Origin: Streptomyces sp. NBS 14/10 | GTDB taxonomy: Bacteria > Actinomycetota > Actinomycetes > Streptomycetales > Streptomycetaceae | Direction of reading: 5' to 3' | NCBI RefSeq assembly: GCF_002224125.1 | Contig: NZ_NCSM01000031.1 | Location: forward strand, 96,268 to 160,267 | Length of the DNA: 64,000 nucleotides | Shown here: positions 51,092 through 59,798 of the stretch, piece after piece | How the letters are laid out: the number at the start of each line of letters is the position of its first letter | Position numbering within the stretch: the first letter of the stretch is position 1 | The notes under the pieces: generated by a model | Database searches by the model: none | Seen by the model: the letters and a program-made list of their open reading frames with translations, nothing else | What the model was told of the DNA's origin: nothing | Translations under genes and position numbers: made by a program

Positions 51092-51820
51092 ATGCGGTTG
51101 CTGCTGCTGTCCAACTCCACCGCCCCCGGGCGCGGCTATCTGGATCACGCGCGGGAGGAGATCGGCGCGCTGCTCGACGGCGTACGGCGGCTGGTGTTCG
51201 TGCCGTACGCCCTGGCCGACCGCGACGGCTACACCGCGCAGGTGGCCAAGGCCCTCGAGCCCCTGGGGATCGAGGTGACCGGCGCGCACACCGCCGCCGA
51301 CCCGGCCGGGCTGATCGGCGGTGCGGAGGCGGTGTTCGTGGGCGGCGGCAACAGCTTCCGGCTGCTGAAGGCCCTGCACGAGCACGGCCTGGTGCGGGCC
51401 ATCCGCGAGCGGGTGACGGCCGGTGTGCCGTACATCGGGTCGAGCGCGGGCACCAACATGGCCTGCCCCACCCTGCGTACCACCAACGACATGCCGATCG
51501 TCCAGCCGCCCAGCTTCGAGGCCCTGGGCCTGCTGCCGTTCCAGATCAACCCGCACTACCTGGACCCGCGGCCGGACCTGGGCCACATGGGCGAGACGCG
51601 GGCCGAGCGGCTGGAGCAGTTCCTGGAGGAGAACGACGTGCCGGTGGTGGGGCTGCGCGAGGGCACCTGGCTGCGCCGGGACGCGGACCGGCTGACACTC
51701 GGCGGGATCGCGGCCGGAGCCGTCCTGTTCCAGCGCGGCGCGGACCCCGCGGAGCTCAGCCCCGGCGCGGACCTGAGCGCCCTGCTGGACGAGCGCCCGC
51801 GGTTCGACAGCCCCGCCTGA
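51092..51820 (+). CDS. pepE: Peptidase E (aspartyl dipeptidase)
   Basis: 242-residue S51 serine peptidase that cuts dipeptides with N-terminal aspartate. The nucleophile elbow G116-S-S118-A-G120 (GSSAGTNMA), the strand VFVGGGNSFRLLKAL and the catalytic-His region NPHYLDPRPD are intact. Length normal. It lies 57 nt after the IclR gene in the same direction and so is probably co-transcribed. With the OPT transporter and racemase this points to use of aspartyl peptides. Confidence 0.93.
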   Translation: MRLLLLSNSTAPGRGYLDHAREEIGALLDGVRRLVFVPYALADRDGYTAQVAKALEPLGIEVTGAHTAADPAGLIGGAEAVFVGGGNSFRLLKALHEHGLVRAIRERVTAGVPYIGSSAGTNMACPTLRTTNDMPIVQPPSFEALGLLPFQINPHYLDPRPDLGHMGETRAERLEQFLEENDVPVVGLREGTWLRRDADRLTLGGIAAGAVLFQRGADPAELSPGADLSALLDERPRFDSPA

Positions 51821-51856
51821 GCCCCTGCCGGGCCTGATCCACGCGCGTCCCGCCGC

Positions 51857-52381
51857 TCACTCCCCGACCGCGCCGTCCGTCAACTCCCGTACGACGTCGA
51901 GCTGTCCGGCGTGCCGGGCGTACTCCTGGAGCAGGTGGAAGAGGATCCAGCCGAGCGTCGGGGCCTCGGCCTCCGTGGCGAAACGGCCGCCGACGAGCGC
52001 CCGGCGGTCGAGCGGTACGTCCGCCACGGCCCGCCGGGACCAGGCGCACTGTTCCTCGAACCGCGCCCGGACCTCCTGCGGCGACATGTCGTCGGGGACG
52101 TGCCAGCGGTCGTCGGGGTCCCGGTCGCCCCAGGGCGACTCCACCGGCTCGCCCAGGAATCCCCAGCGCAGCCAGCGCCGTTCGACGTGGGTGAGGTGGT
52201 GGAGCAGTTCCAACGGGCTCCAGCCGGAGGGCAGTCGGGAGGTGCGCAGCTCGCTCTCGCTGAGCCCGTCGAGCTTATGGAGCACGACGCTCCGGTAGTA
52301 GTCGAGATAGGCGTCGAGCATCTGGCGGGTGTCGGCGAGCGAGTACGGCGGCTCGTCGATGGGATTCACGGGCGTCGGCAT
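51857..52381 (-). CDS. DinB/DUF664-family protein
   Basis: 174-residue four-helix-bundle protein: YLDYYRSVVLHKLDGLSESELR, SPLELLHHLTHVERRWLRWGF and LLQEYARHAGQLDVVREL carry the three spaced His residues of the DinB metal site. Many Streptomyces copies exist, some acting as mycothiol- or thiol-dependent enzymes. Convergent with pepE; not linked to the protease genes. Confidence 0.9.
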   Translation of the reverse strand: MPTPVNPIDEPPYSLADTRQMLDAYLDYYRSVVLHKLDGLSESELRTSRLPSGWSPLELLHHLTHVERRWLRWGFLGEPVESPWGDRDPDDRWHVPDDMSPQEVRARFEEQCAWSRRAVADVPLDRRALVGGRFATEAEAPTLGWILFHLLQEYARHAGQLDVVRELTDGAVGE

Positions 52382-52701
52382 GGAGCGATGCTACGGACGG
52401 ACCCGACCCCACCCCGCCCCACTCCATCCGAAATGCGAACGCGGGCCGTTTGTCAACGAACGCTTTCCGGCCAAGTTCTTGTCGCGCTCCTGACAGGACT
52501 AGTCCACCGATGACACTCTTCCCTCGTTCGGCGCACAGCTCCCCCACAGCTCGCGGCTGAGCTTCGACACCGTCGGCACCCGCATGCTCACCTTCGCACC
52601 TTCCCCCCACGCGCTCTGCCCCGTCATGCCCGGGCGGCCTCACCCGGCCGTCCGGTCGTACCCGGTCGCGCCACCGCGCGGCCAGCGCAGAAGGAGTCAG
52701 T
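52382..52701. other. Regulatory leader of the first M4 protease
   Basis: About 320 nt without a gene. It has a TTTGTCAACGAACG stretch near 52448 and a TTCTTGTCG...GGACTAG stretch that could supply a promoter for the protease gene; I cannot fix the hexamers. No hairpin stands out. Confidence 0.3.
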
Positions 52702-55041
52702 GTGAGATCGACCTCCGAACGCCCCCACAGACCCCACACACCCCGCAGACCCCAGGCATCCCGCCGCCGCGCCGTCGCGAGCGGCGCCCTGGTCGCCGCG
52801 GCGGCCATGCTCGCCGTCGGGATGCAGACCGGCCCCGCCGCCGCCCGCCCGGACGGCTCCCCGAACACCTCCGCCCCGGCCGCCGGCACGGTCTTCGCCA
52901 AGCCGGACCCCGGCGCCCTGCCGACGGCCCTCTCCCCCGCCAAGCGCGCCGGGCTGATCCGGGAAGCCGACGCCGCCAAGGCCGCCACCGCCAGGACAAT
53001 CGGCCTCGGCGCCAAGGAGAAGCTGGTCGTCAAGGACGTCACCAAGGACGCCGACGGCACCGTCCACACCCGCTACGAGCGCACCTACGACGGACTGCCC
53101 GTCCTCGGCGGCGACCTGGTCGTCGACGAGGCCAAGAACGGCGCCGTGAAGTCGGTCGCCAAGGCGACCAAGGCGCAGGTGAAGGTCGCTTCCACCAGCG
53201 CCGCCGTCGCGCCCGCCACGGTCGAGAAGGCGGCGGTGAAGGCGGCGAACGCGCAGGGTTCGCGCAAGACGGAAGCCGAGCGGGCGCCGCGCAAGGTGAT
53301 CTGGGCGGCCAAGGGCACGCCCACGCTCGCGTACGAAACGGTCGTCGGCGGCCTCCAGGAGGACGGCACGCCGAACGAGCTGCACGTCATCACCGACGCG
53401 AACACCGGCGCCAAGCTCTTCGAGTTCCAGGGCGTCAAGGAGGGCACCGGCAACAGCCAGTACAGCGGGCAGGTCACCCTCGGTACGTCGGGCAGCTCGG
53501 GCTCGTACAACCTGACCGACGGCGGGCGCGGCGGCCACAAGACGTACAACCTGAACCGGGGCACCTCGGGGACAGGCACGCTCTTCACCGACGCCGACGA
53601 CGTCTGGGGCAACGGGACGACCGGCGACGCCGCGACCGCCGGTGTGGACGCGGCCTACGGCGCCGCGCTGACCTGGGACTACTACAAGAACGTCCACGGC
53701 CGTACCGGTATCCGGGGCGATGGCGTCGGGGCGTACTCCCGGGTCCACTACAGCAGCGGCTACGTCAACGCGTTCTGGCAGGACTCCTGCTTCTGCATGA
53801 CGTACGGCGACGGCTCCGGCAACGCCAAGCCGCTGACCTCGATCGACGTGGCGGCCCACGAGATGTCCCACGGCGTCACCGCCGCGACCGCCAACCTCAC
53901 CTACAGCGGTGAGTCCGGCGGCCTCAACGAGGGCACCTCGGACATCTTCGCCGCGGCCGTCGAGTTCAACGCCAACAACGCGAACGACCCGGGCGACTAC
54001 CTGGTCGGCGAGAAGATCGACATCAACGGCGACGGCACCCCGCTGCGCTACATGGACAAGCCCAGCAAGGACGGCGCGTCCAAGGACAGCTGGTACTCCG
54101 GCGTCGGCAACGTCGACGTGCACTACTCCTCCGGCGTCGCCAACCACTTCTTCTACCTGCTCTCCGAGGGCAGCGGCGCCAAGGTGATCAACGGCGTCAG
54201 CTACGACAGCCCGACCTACGACAACCTGCCGGTCCCCGGCATCGGGCGGGCCAACGCCGAGAAGATCTGGTTCAAGGCGCTGACCCAGCGCATGACCTCC
54301 AACACCAACTACGCGGGGGCTCGGGACGCCACGCTGTGGGCGGCGAGCGAGCTCTTCGGCCAGGCCAGCCCCGAGTACAACACGGTGGCCAACACCTGGG
54401 CCGCGGTCAACGTCGGGTCCCGGATCGTCGAGGGCGTCTCCATCACCGCGCCCGGCGACCAGACCAGCATCGTCGACCAGGCCGTCAGCCTGCAGATCGC
54501 GGCGACCAGCTCCAACCCGGGCGCGCTCACCTACGCCGCCACCGGGCTGCCCGCCGGGCTGTCGATCGACTCCTCGACCGGCCTGATCTCCGGCACCCCG
54601 ACCACGCTCGGCTCCGGCACCGTGACGGTCACCGTGACCGACTCGACCGGCAAGTCGGCCACCCTCTCCTTCACCTGGACCGTGAACACCACCGGCGGCA
54701 ACGTCTTCGAGAACACCGCGGACGTCGCCATCCCGGACGCGGGCGACGCGGTCACCTCCTCGATCACGGTGAGCCGGGCCGGCAACGCGCCGTCCAACCT
54801 CCAGGTGGGCGTGGACATCGTGCACACCTGGCGGGGTGACCTGGTGATCGACCTGGTGGCACCGGACGGTACGGCGTACCGGCTGAAGAACTCCAGCTCC
54901 TCGGACTCGGCGGACGATGTGAAGACCACCTACACCGTGGACGCCTCGTCGGAGGTGGCCGTCGGCACCTGGAAGCTGAGGGTGCAGGACGTCGCCTCGC
55001 TGGACACCGGCTACATCAACAGCTGGAAGCTGACGTTCTGA
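52702..55041 (+). CDS. Secreted M4 metallopeptidase with Ig-like and P-domain C-terminus
   Basis: 779-residue exported thermolysin-like protease. Signal peptide (RRRAVASGALVAAAAMLAVG), FTP/PepSY propeptide (about 55-200), mature catalytic domain with HEMSH (H386, E387, H390) and zinc-binding Glu410 in GGLNEGTSD, a cadherin/He_PIG-like domain (about 580-680) and a proprotein-convertase P-like domain at the end (DVAIPDAGDAVTSSITVSRAG, HTWRGDLVIDLVAPDGTAYRL). GTG at 52702. The two following genes are shorter paralogues. Extracellular proteolysis, likely used in growth on protein. Confidence 0.94.
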   Translation: MRSTSERPHRPHTPRRPQASRRRAVASGALVAAAAMLAVGMQTGPAAARPDGSPNTSAPAAGTVFAKPDPGALPTALSPAKRAGLIREADAAKAATARTIGLGAKEKLVVKDVTKDADGTVHTRYERTYDGLPVLGGDLVVDEAKNGAVKSVAKATKAQVKVASTSAAVAPATVEKAAVKAANAQGSRKTEAERAPRKVIWAAKGTPTLAYETVVGGLQEDGTPNELHVITDANTGAKLFEFQGVKEGTGNSQYSGQVTLGTSGSSGSYNLTDGGRGGHKTYNLNRGTSGTGTLFTDADDVWGNGTTGDAATAGVDAAYGAALTWDYYKNVHGRTGIRGDGVGAYSRVHYSSGYVNAFWQDSCFCMTYGDGSGNAKPLTSIDVAAHEMSHGVTAATANLTYSGESGGLNEGTSDIFAAAVEFNANNANDPGDYLVGEKIDINGDGTPLRYMDKPSKDGASKDSWYSGVGNVDVHYSSGVANHFFYLLSEGSGAKVINGVSYDSPTYDNLPVPGIGRANAEKIWFKALTQRMTSNTNYAGARDATLWAASELFGQASPEYNTVANTWAAVNVGSRIVEGVSITAPGDQTSIVDQAVSLQIAATSSNPGALTYAATGLPAGLSIDSSTGLISGTPTTLGSGTVTVTVTDSTGKSATLSFTWTVNTTGGNVFENTADVAIPDAGDAVTSSITVSRAGNAPSNLQVGVDIVHTWRGDLVIDLVAPDGTAYRLKNSSSSDSADDVKTTYTVDASSEVAVGTWKLRVQDVASLDTGYINSWKLTF

Positions 55042-55091
55042 ACGACGCACACATCCGGATGAGGTGCTGAGCCCCGTCCGGACACCAGGCA

Positions 55092-55130
55092 GGCGCCGCC
55101 AGGGGTGACCCGACTCCCCCTGGCGGCGCC
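55092..55130 (+). terminator. Rho-independent-like terminator after the first M4 gene
   Basis: GGCGCCGCCAGGGG (55092-55105) pairs perfectly over 14 bp with CCCCTGGCGGCGCC (55117-55130), loop 11 nt, followed by TCTTTTGT. One of the clearest terminators in the window. Confidence 0.93.
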
Positions 55131-55346
55131 TCTTTTGTCGCTCTCTGGGCGACAACTCGGCTCCGGATAGCGAAGTTTGATCAACATTAAACGAACATTT
55201 TGCCGCCTACCTGCCCCAAAGCTCGTGACATGTACGCGCCTTGTGTGACAGTCTGCCCAACGCGATCGCACCGTACCTCTTGTTCAGGGCCGGGCGGCAC
55301 TTCCCCGCCGCCCGGACCTGACCCCCCACAGCAATGAGGAGTTCGC

Positions 55347-57023
55347 GTGAGCAAGACCTCCAACATGTCCGTTTCCGCTGCCCACTCCCCTGCCCGCAGG
55401 AAGCGCCGCACGGCGGCCGCCACCGGTGCCGCGGTCGCGGCAGCGGCCCTGCTGGCCACCGGCGTCACCACGGGCCAGGCCGGCGCCGCCACCACGAACA
55501 CCGACGCCAAGGCGGACGCGCGCCCCACCGTCCTCTCCGCCTCGGCCCGCGCGGAGCTGCTGCGCGACGCCAACGCCACCAAGGCCGACACCGCCAAGGC
55601 GCTGGGCCTCGGCGCCAAGGAGAAGCTGGTCGTCAAGGACGTCGTACGGGACGCCGACGGGACCGTCCACACCCGCTACGAGCGCACCTACGACGGACTG
55701 CCCGCCCTCGGCGGCGACTTGATCGTCCACGAGTCCGCGAACAGCAAGATCAAGAGCGTCACCAAGGCCGTCAAGACCACCCTCGCGGTCCCCTCCACGA
55801 CCGCCAAGGTGGCCCCGGCCGCCGCCGAGCGGGCCGCGGTGAAGCGCGCCCAGGCGGACGACGCCCGGCGGGCGGCGGCCGACGGCGCCCCGCGCAAGGT
55901 GATCTGGGCCGGCTCCGGCAAGCCGGTCCTCGCGTACGAGACCGTCGTCGGCGGCATACAGAAGGACGGCACGCCCAACCAGCTGCACGTCATCACCGAC
56001 GCCAACACCGGCGCAAAGCTCTTCGAGTACCAGGGCATCGAGACCGGCAGCGGCACCAGCCAGTACAGCGGCTCGGTGGAGCTCGGCACCACCAAGGAAG
56101 GCAGCGGCTACACCCTGACCGACGCCGACCGCGGCGGCCACCGGACCACCGACCTCAAGGGCAGCGAGTCCGGCGAGGGCTCGGCGTTCACGGACGACGA
56201 CGACAAGTGGGGCACCGGAAAGCCCGACGACGCGCAGACCGCGGCCGTCGACGCCCACTACGGCGCGGCCCTCACCTGGGACTACTACAAGAGCGTGCAC
56301 GGCCGCGACGGCATCGCGGGCGACGGCAAGGGCGCGTACTCCCGGGTGCACTACGGCCACGACTACGTCAACGCCTTCTGGGACGACAGCTGCTTCTGCA
56401 TGACGTACGGCGACGGCCAGGGCGACAAGGCCCCGCTCACCTCGATCGACGTCGCGGCCCACGAGATGTCCCACGGCGTCACGTCGGCCACCGCCAACCT
56501 GAATTACAGCGGCGAGTCGGGCGGTCTCAACGAGGGCACCTCGGACATCTTCGCCGCCGCCGTCGAGTTCAACGCGAAGAACGCGAGCGACCCGGGCGAC
56601 TACCTGGTCGGCGAGAAGATCGACATCAACGGCGACGGCACCCCGCTTCGCTACATGGACAAGCCCAGCAAGGACGGCAACTCCGCCGACAACTGGTCGG
56701 ACTCGGTGGGCGACTTGGACGTGCACTACTCCTCCGGCGTCGCCAACCACTTCTTCTACCTGCTGTCCGAGGGCAGCGGCGCCAAGGAAGTGAACGGCGT
56801 CAAGTACGACAGCCCGACCGCCGACGGCTCCAAGGTCGAGGGCATCGGCCGCGACAAGGCCGAGAAGATCTGGTACAAGGCGCTCACCACGTACATGACC
56901 TCGACCACCGACTACCACGCCGCGCGCGAGGCGACGTTGAAGGCCGCGACCGACCTGTACGGGGCGGACAGCGCCGAGTACAAGGGCGTGAATTCGGCGT
57001 GGGCCGGAGTGAACGTCAAGTAA
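55347..57023 (+). CDS. Secreted M4 metallopeptidase (paralogue 2)
   Basis: 558-residue exported thermolysin-like protease with signal peptide (RRTAAATGAAVAAAALLATG), FTP/PepSY propeptide and catalytic domain with H372-E373...H376 and Glu396 in GGLNEGTSD. It ends at the catalytic core, lacking the extra domains of its neighbour, and is otherwise very similar. GTG at 55347 follows GAGGAG. The promoter region upstream is AT-rich (TTTGATCAACATTAAACG). Tandem copy of the gene at 52702. Confidence 0.95.
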   Translation: MSKTSNMSVSAAHSPARRKRRTAAATGAAVAAAALLATGVTTGQAGAATTNTDAKADARPTVLSASARAELLRDANATKADTAKALGLGAKEKLVVKDVVRDADGTVHTRYERTYDGLPALGGDLIVHESANSKIKSVTKAVKTTLAVPSTTAKVAPAAAERAAVKRAQADDARRAAADGAPRKVIWAGSGKPVLAYETVVGGIQKDGTPNQLHVITDANTGAKLFEYQGIETGSGTSQYSGSVELGTTKEGSGYTLTDADRGGHRTTDLKGSESGEGSAFTDDDDKWGTGKPDDAQTAAVDAHYGAALTWDYYKSVHGRDGIAGDGKGAYSRVHYGHDYVNAFWDDSCFCMTYGDGQGDKAPLTSIDVAAHEMSHGVTSATANLNYSGESGGLNEGTSDIFAAAVEFNAKNASDPGDYLVGEKIDINGDGTPLRYMDKPSKDGNSADNWSDSVGDLDVHYSSGVANHFFYLLSEGSGAKEVNGVKYDSPTADGSKVEGIGRDKAEKIWYKALTTYMTSTTDYHAAREATLKAATDLYGADSAEYKGVNSAWAGVNVK

Positions 57024-57036
57024 GAAAATCGCATCA

Positions 57037-57105
57037 AACAAAGTGCACCACATAGCCGGTGCCCGGGTCCCGTTCCCGGGCACCGGCACGTTTCCGCACT
57101 TTGTT
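57037..57105. terminator. Nested inverted repeats between M4 genes 2 and 3
   Basis: Outer arms AACAAAGTGC (57037-57046) and GCACTTTGTT (57096-57105) enclose inner arms GCCGGTGCCCGGG (57055-57067) and CCCGGGCACCGGC (57075-57087) with a 7-nt loop. The two arms of each pair are perfect complements. Could be a terminator for gene 2, an RNA hairpin in the leader of gene 3, or both. Confidence 0.75.
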
Positions 57106-57159
57106 CCGCCGGGAGGCCGCTTCGGCCCCACCCGGCACCCCACAGCAACAGGAGACAAC

Positions 57160-58842
57160 GTGACGCAAGGCTCGACCTCCGGTAGATCCAGCAGCTCCCG
57201 CGCCACTGCGTTCAAGCGTTCCCGTACCGTCGCCGCCGCGGGGGCGGCAACGCTCGCCGGAGCCCTCATCGCGGCCGGCGCCACGGCCGGCATCGCGGGC
57301 GCGGCCACCCCGCCGCCCCCGCCCACCGCGACGGGCGCCCAGTCCCTCGCCCTCTCCCCGTCCGTCCGCGCCGAGTTGCTGCGCGAGGCCGACGCCGCCA
57401 CGGCCGGCACCGCCCGGTCCCTCGGGCTCGGCGCCAAGGAGAAGCTGGTCGTACGGGACGTCATCAAGGACGCCGACGGCACGGTCCACACCCGCTACGA
57501 GCGCACCTACGACGGACTGCCCGTCCTCGGCGGCGACCTGATCGTCCACAAGTCCGCCGACGGCGAGACCGAGGAGGTCACCAAGGCCACCGACGCCAAG
57601 ATCAAGGTGGCCGACACCACGGCGGCCGTCGCCCCGGCCGCTGCCGAGCGGACCGCCGTAGGGGTGGCAAAGACCGAGGCCGGCGACAAGGCCGACGCCT
57701 CCGCCACCCCCCGGAAGGTCATCTGGGCCGCCAGTGGCAAGCCCGTCCTCGCGTACGAGACCGTGGTCGGCGGCTTCCAGGACGACGGCACGCCCAGCAA
57801 GCTGCACGTCATCACGGACGCGGACACCGGCAAGAAGCTGTACCAGTTCCAGGCCGTCCAGAACGGCACCGGCACCGGCCAGCACAACGGCAAGGTCACC
57901 CTCGGCACCACCAAGAGCGGCACCCAGTACCTGCTCAAGGACACCGCGCGCGGCGGCCATATGACGTACAACCTCAAGCACGCCGAAGACGGCAGGGGGT
58001 CGAAGTTCCTGGACGCCGACGACGTCTGGGGCAACGGCAAGCCGACCATCGCGCAGACCGCCGCCGTCGATGCCCACTACGGCGCGGCCATGACCTGGGA
58101 CTACTACAAGAAGGTCCTGGGCCGCAACGGCATCCAGAACAACGGCAAGGCCGCCTACTCGCGCGTCCACTTCGGCAATGAGTACGTCAACGCCTTCTGG
58201 GACGACGACTGCTTCTGCATGACGTACGGCGACGGCGAAGGCAACAAGAAGCCGCTCACCCAGCTCGATGTCGCCGGCCACGAGATGAGCCACGGGCTCA
58301 CCGCCGCCACCGCGAAGCTCGAGTACAGCGGTGAGGCGGGCGGCCTCAACGAGGCCACCTCCGACATCTTCGGCACGGCCGTCGAGTTCTACGCCAAGAA
58401 CCCGAAGGACCCCGGCGACTACCTCATGGGCGAGAAGATCGACATCAACGGGGACGGCACCCCGCTGCGCTACATGGACAAGCCCAGCAAGGACGGTATG
58501 TCCTACGACTACTGGTCGAGCAGCATCGCCCAGGACGACCCGCACTTCACCTCCGGGCCCGCGAACCACTTCTTCTACCTGCTCTCCGAGGGCAGCGGCC
58601 GCAAGGTCATCAACGGCGTGACCTACAACAGCCCGACCAAGGACGGCCGCACCGTCACGGGCATCGGCCGCGCCAAGGCCGAGAAGATCTGGTACAAGGC
58701 GCTCACCACGTACATGACCTCCACCACCAACTACGCCAAGGCGCGCACCGCGACGCTCAAGGCGGCGAAGGCCCTGTACGGCGGGACCAGCGCGGAGTAC
58801 AAGGCGGTCAACAACGCCTGGGGCGGCATCAACGTGCGGTGA
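57160..58842 (+). CDS. Secreted M4 metallopeptidase (paralogue 3)
   Basis: 560-residue exported thermolysin-like protease with signal peptide (ATAF...TLAGALIAAGATAGIAGAA), propeptide and catalytic domain with H374-E375...H378 (HEMSH) and Glu398 in GGLNEATSD (Ala in place of Gly in the motif of the other two). Start is the GTG at 57160, preceded by CAGGAGACAAC; the frame from 57043 would run into the nested hairpin. Third member of the tandem set. Confidence 0.94.
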   Translation: MTQGSTSGRSSSSRATAFKRSRTVAAAGAATLAGALIAAGATAGIAGAATPPPPPTATGAQSLALSPSVRAELLREADAATAGTARSLGLGAKEKLVVRDVIKDADGTVHTRYERTYDGLPVLGGDLIVHKSADGETEEVTKATDAKIKVADTTAAVAPAAAERTAVGVAKTEAGDKADASATPRKVIWAASGKPVLAYETVVGGFQDDGTPSKLHVITDADTGKKLYQFQAVQNGTGTGQHNGKVTLGTTKSGTQYLLKDTARGGHMTYNLKHAEDGRGSKFLDADDVWGNGKPTIAQTAAVDAHYGAAMTWDYYKKVLGRNGIQNNGKAAYSRVHFGNEYVNAFWDDDCFCMTYGDGEGNKKPLTQLDVAGHEMSHGLTAATAKLEYSGEAGGLNEATSDIFGTAVEFYAKNPKDPGDYLMGEKIDINGDGTPLRYMDKPSKDGMSYDYWSSSIAQDDPHFTSGPANHFFYLLSEGSGRKVINGVTYNSPTKDGRTVTGIGRAKAEKIWYKALTTYMTSTTNYAKARTATLKAAKALYGGTSAEYKAVNNAWGGINVR

Positions 58843-58879
58843 TCAACGTGCGGTGACGCACTGAGACCTGAGCTGGTGG

Positions 58880-58908
58880 GGCCGGGCGGGCGCACTGCCC
58901 GCCCGGCC
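58880..58908. terminator. Bidirectional terminator after the third M4 gene
   Basis: GGCCGGGCGGGC (58880-58891) and GCCCGCCCGGCC (58897-58908) form a perfect 12-bp stem with a 5-nt loop, followed by TTCCGG. It lies between convergent genes and can serve both. Confidence 0.85.
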
Positions 58909-58916
58909 TTCCGGCC

Positions 58917-59630
58917 TCAACCCTTCTCCGTCTTGCCCCCTCCGCCGAACGCCTCCTTCCGGATGACGTCGAGCATGCTCGGCACACCTTCCGTGGTGCG
59001 CACATCGATAAAGGCGCGCAGATGGCGGTCGCCGACCGCCTGCCGCAGCAGGGCGTTTCCGAGATCGGCACGCGAGGTGAACCGGCCGGGAAGGCGCGAG
59101 GTGGCCACCTGGTAGTCGCTGACAGCGTTCGTATCGAAGAGACCGGCGGGGCGGACGACCGTCCACTCGTGCCCGCTTTCGGTCACGACCTCCTCCATCC
59201 GCCGCATGTCGTCGTACACGGTGCGCCCGACGAAGCGCACGATGAACGGCTCGAGCACCTTCCGGAAGAAGAAACCCTCGCCGGGCGCCGCCGTCTCGAA
59301 GAGCACCGTCGAACTCACGCAGACCAGACGGCGGACGCCGTGTTCCGTCATCGCCCGGGTGATGTGGGTCATGCCCCCGGAATACACCGTGACGGGGCTC
59401 CGCCCGTAGGGAACCCCGAGCGTCGAGATCACCGCGTCCTGCCCGGCCACGACGCGCTCGACCGCGCCGGGGTCCAGCACATCCGCACCGACCACCCGCA
59501 GCCGCGGATCGCTCAGCGGGAAGGACTCGGGCCGGCGTGTGACGGCGGTGACCGTGTGGCCCTCGGCGATCGCCTGCTCGGTGGCCTGCCGCCCGGTCGG
59601 TCCGTTCGCCCCGAATATGACGAGCTTCAC
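58917..59630 (-). CDS. NmrA/SDR-type NAD(P)-binding protein
   Basis: 237-residue atypical short-chain dehydrogenase: Rossmann start MKLVIFGANGPTGRQATEQA (GxxGxxG), VTAVTRRP, and the sequence DDMRRMEEVVTESGHEWTVVRPAGLFD. Reads as an NADPH-binding oxidoreductase or redox sensor. It is divergent from an ECF41 sigma factor, and both face the same 13-bp promoter-like element. ECF41 sigma factors are often beside oxidoreductases that they control. Confidence 0.88.
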   Translation of the reverse strand: MKLVIFGANGPTGRQATEQAIAEGHTVTAVTRRPESFPLSDPRLRVVGADVLDPGAVERVVAGQDAVISTLGVPYGRSPVTVYSGGMTHITRAMTEHGVRRLVCVSSTVLFETAAPGEGFFFRKVLEPFIVRFVGRTVYDDMRRMEEVVTESGHEWTVVRPAGLFDTNAVSDYQVATSRLPGRFTSRADLGNALLRQAVGDRHLRAFIDVRTTEGVPSMLDVIRKEAFGGGGKTEKG

Positions 59631-59687
59631 CTGTTTCTCCCTCTCGCGGACGATGGTCTTGCCACCCGAGAGGGCACCGGCGGCGGC

Positions 59688-59700
59688 GAGTGTGACATCC
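59688..59700 (-). promoter_or_regulatory. ECF41-type -35 element facing the SDR gene
   Basis: On the minus strand reads GGATGTCACACTC, containing TGTCACA, the ECF41 -35 core. The same 13 bases stand on the plus strand at 59738-59750. About 58 nt upstream of the SDR start. Confidence 0.65.
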
Positions 59701-59737
59701 CGGACTCCGGTATGACCTGGGCCACATTGCCCCGGGC

Positions 59738-59750
59738 GGATGTCACACTC
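59738..59750 (+). promoter_or_regulatory. ECF41-type -35 element facing the sigma gene
   Basis: GGATGTCACACTC with the TGTCACA core, followed about 15 nt later by CGCC, near the CGTC -10 expected for ECF41 promoters. It is the exact 13-base inverse copy of the site at 59688-59700 and lies 49 nt before the sigma start. Suggests positive autoregulation. Confidence 0.65.
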
Positions 59751-59798
59751 CCGGCAGCGCGGCGCCTCTCAGCAGGGAGCGCGCACAGGAGGCATGAC

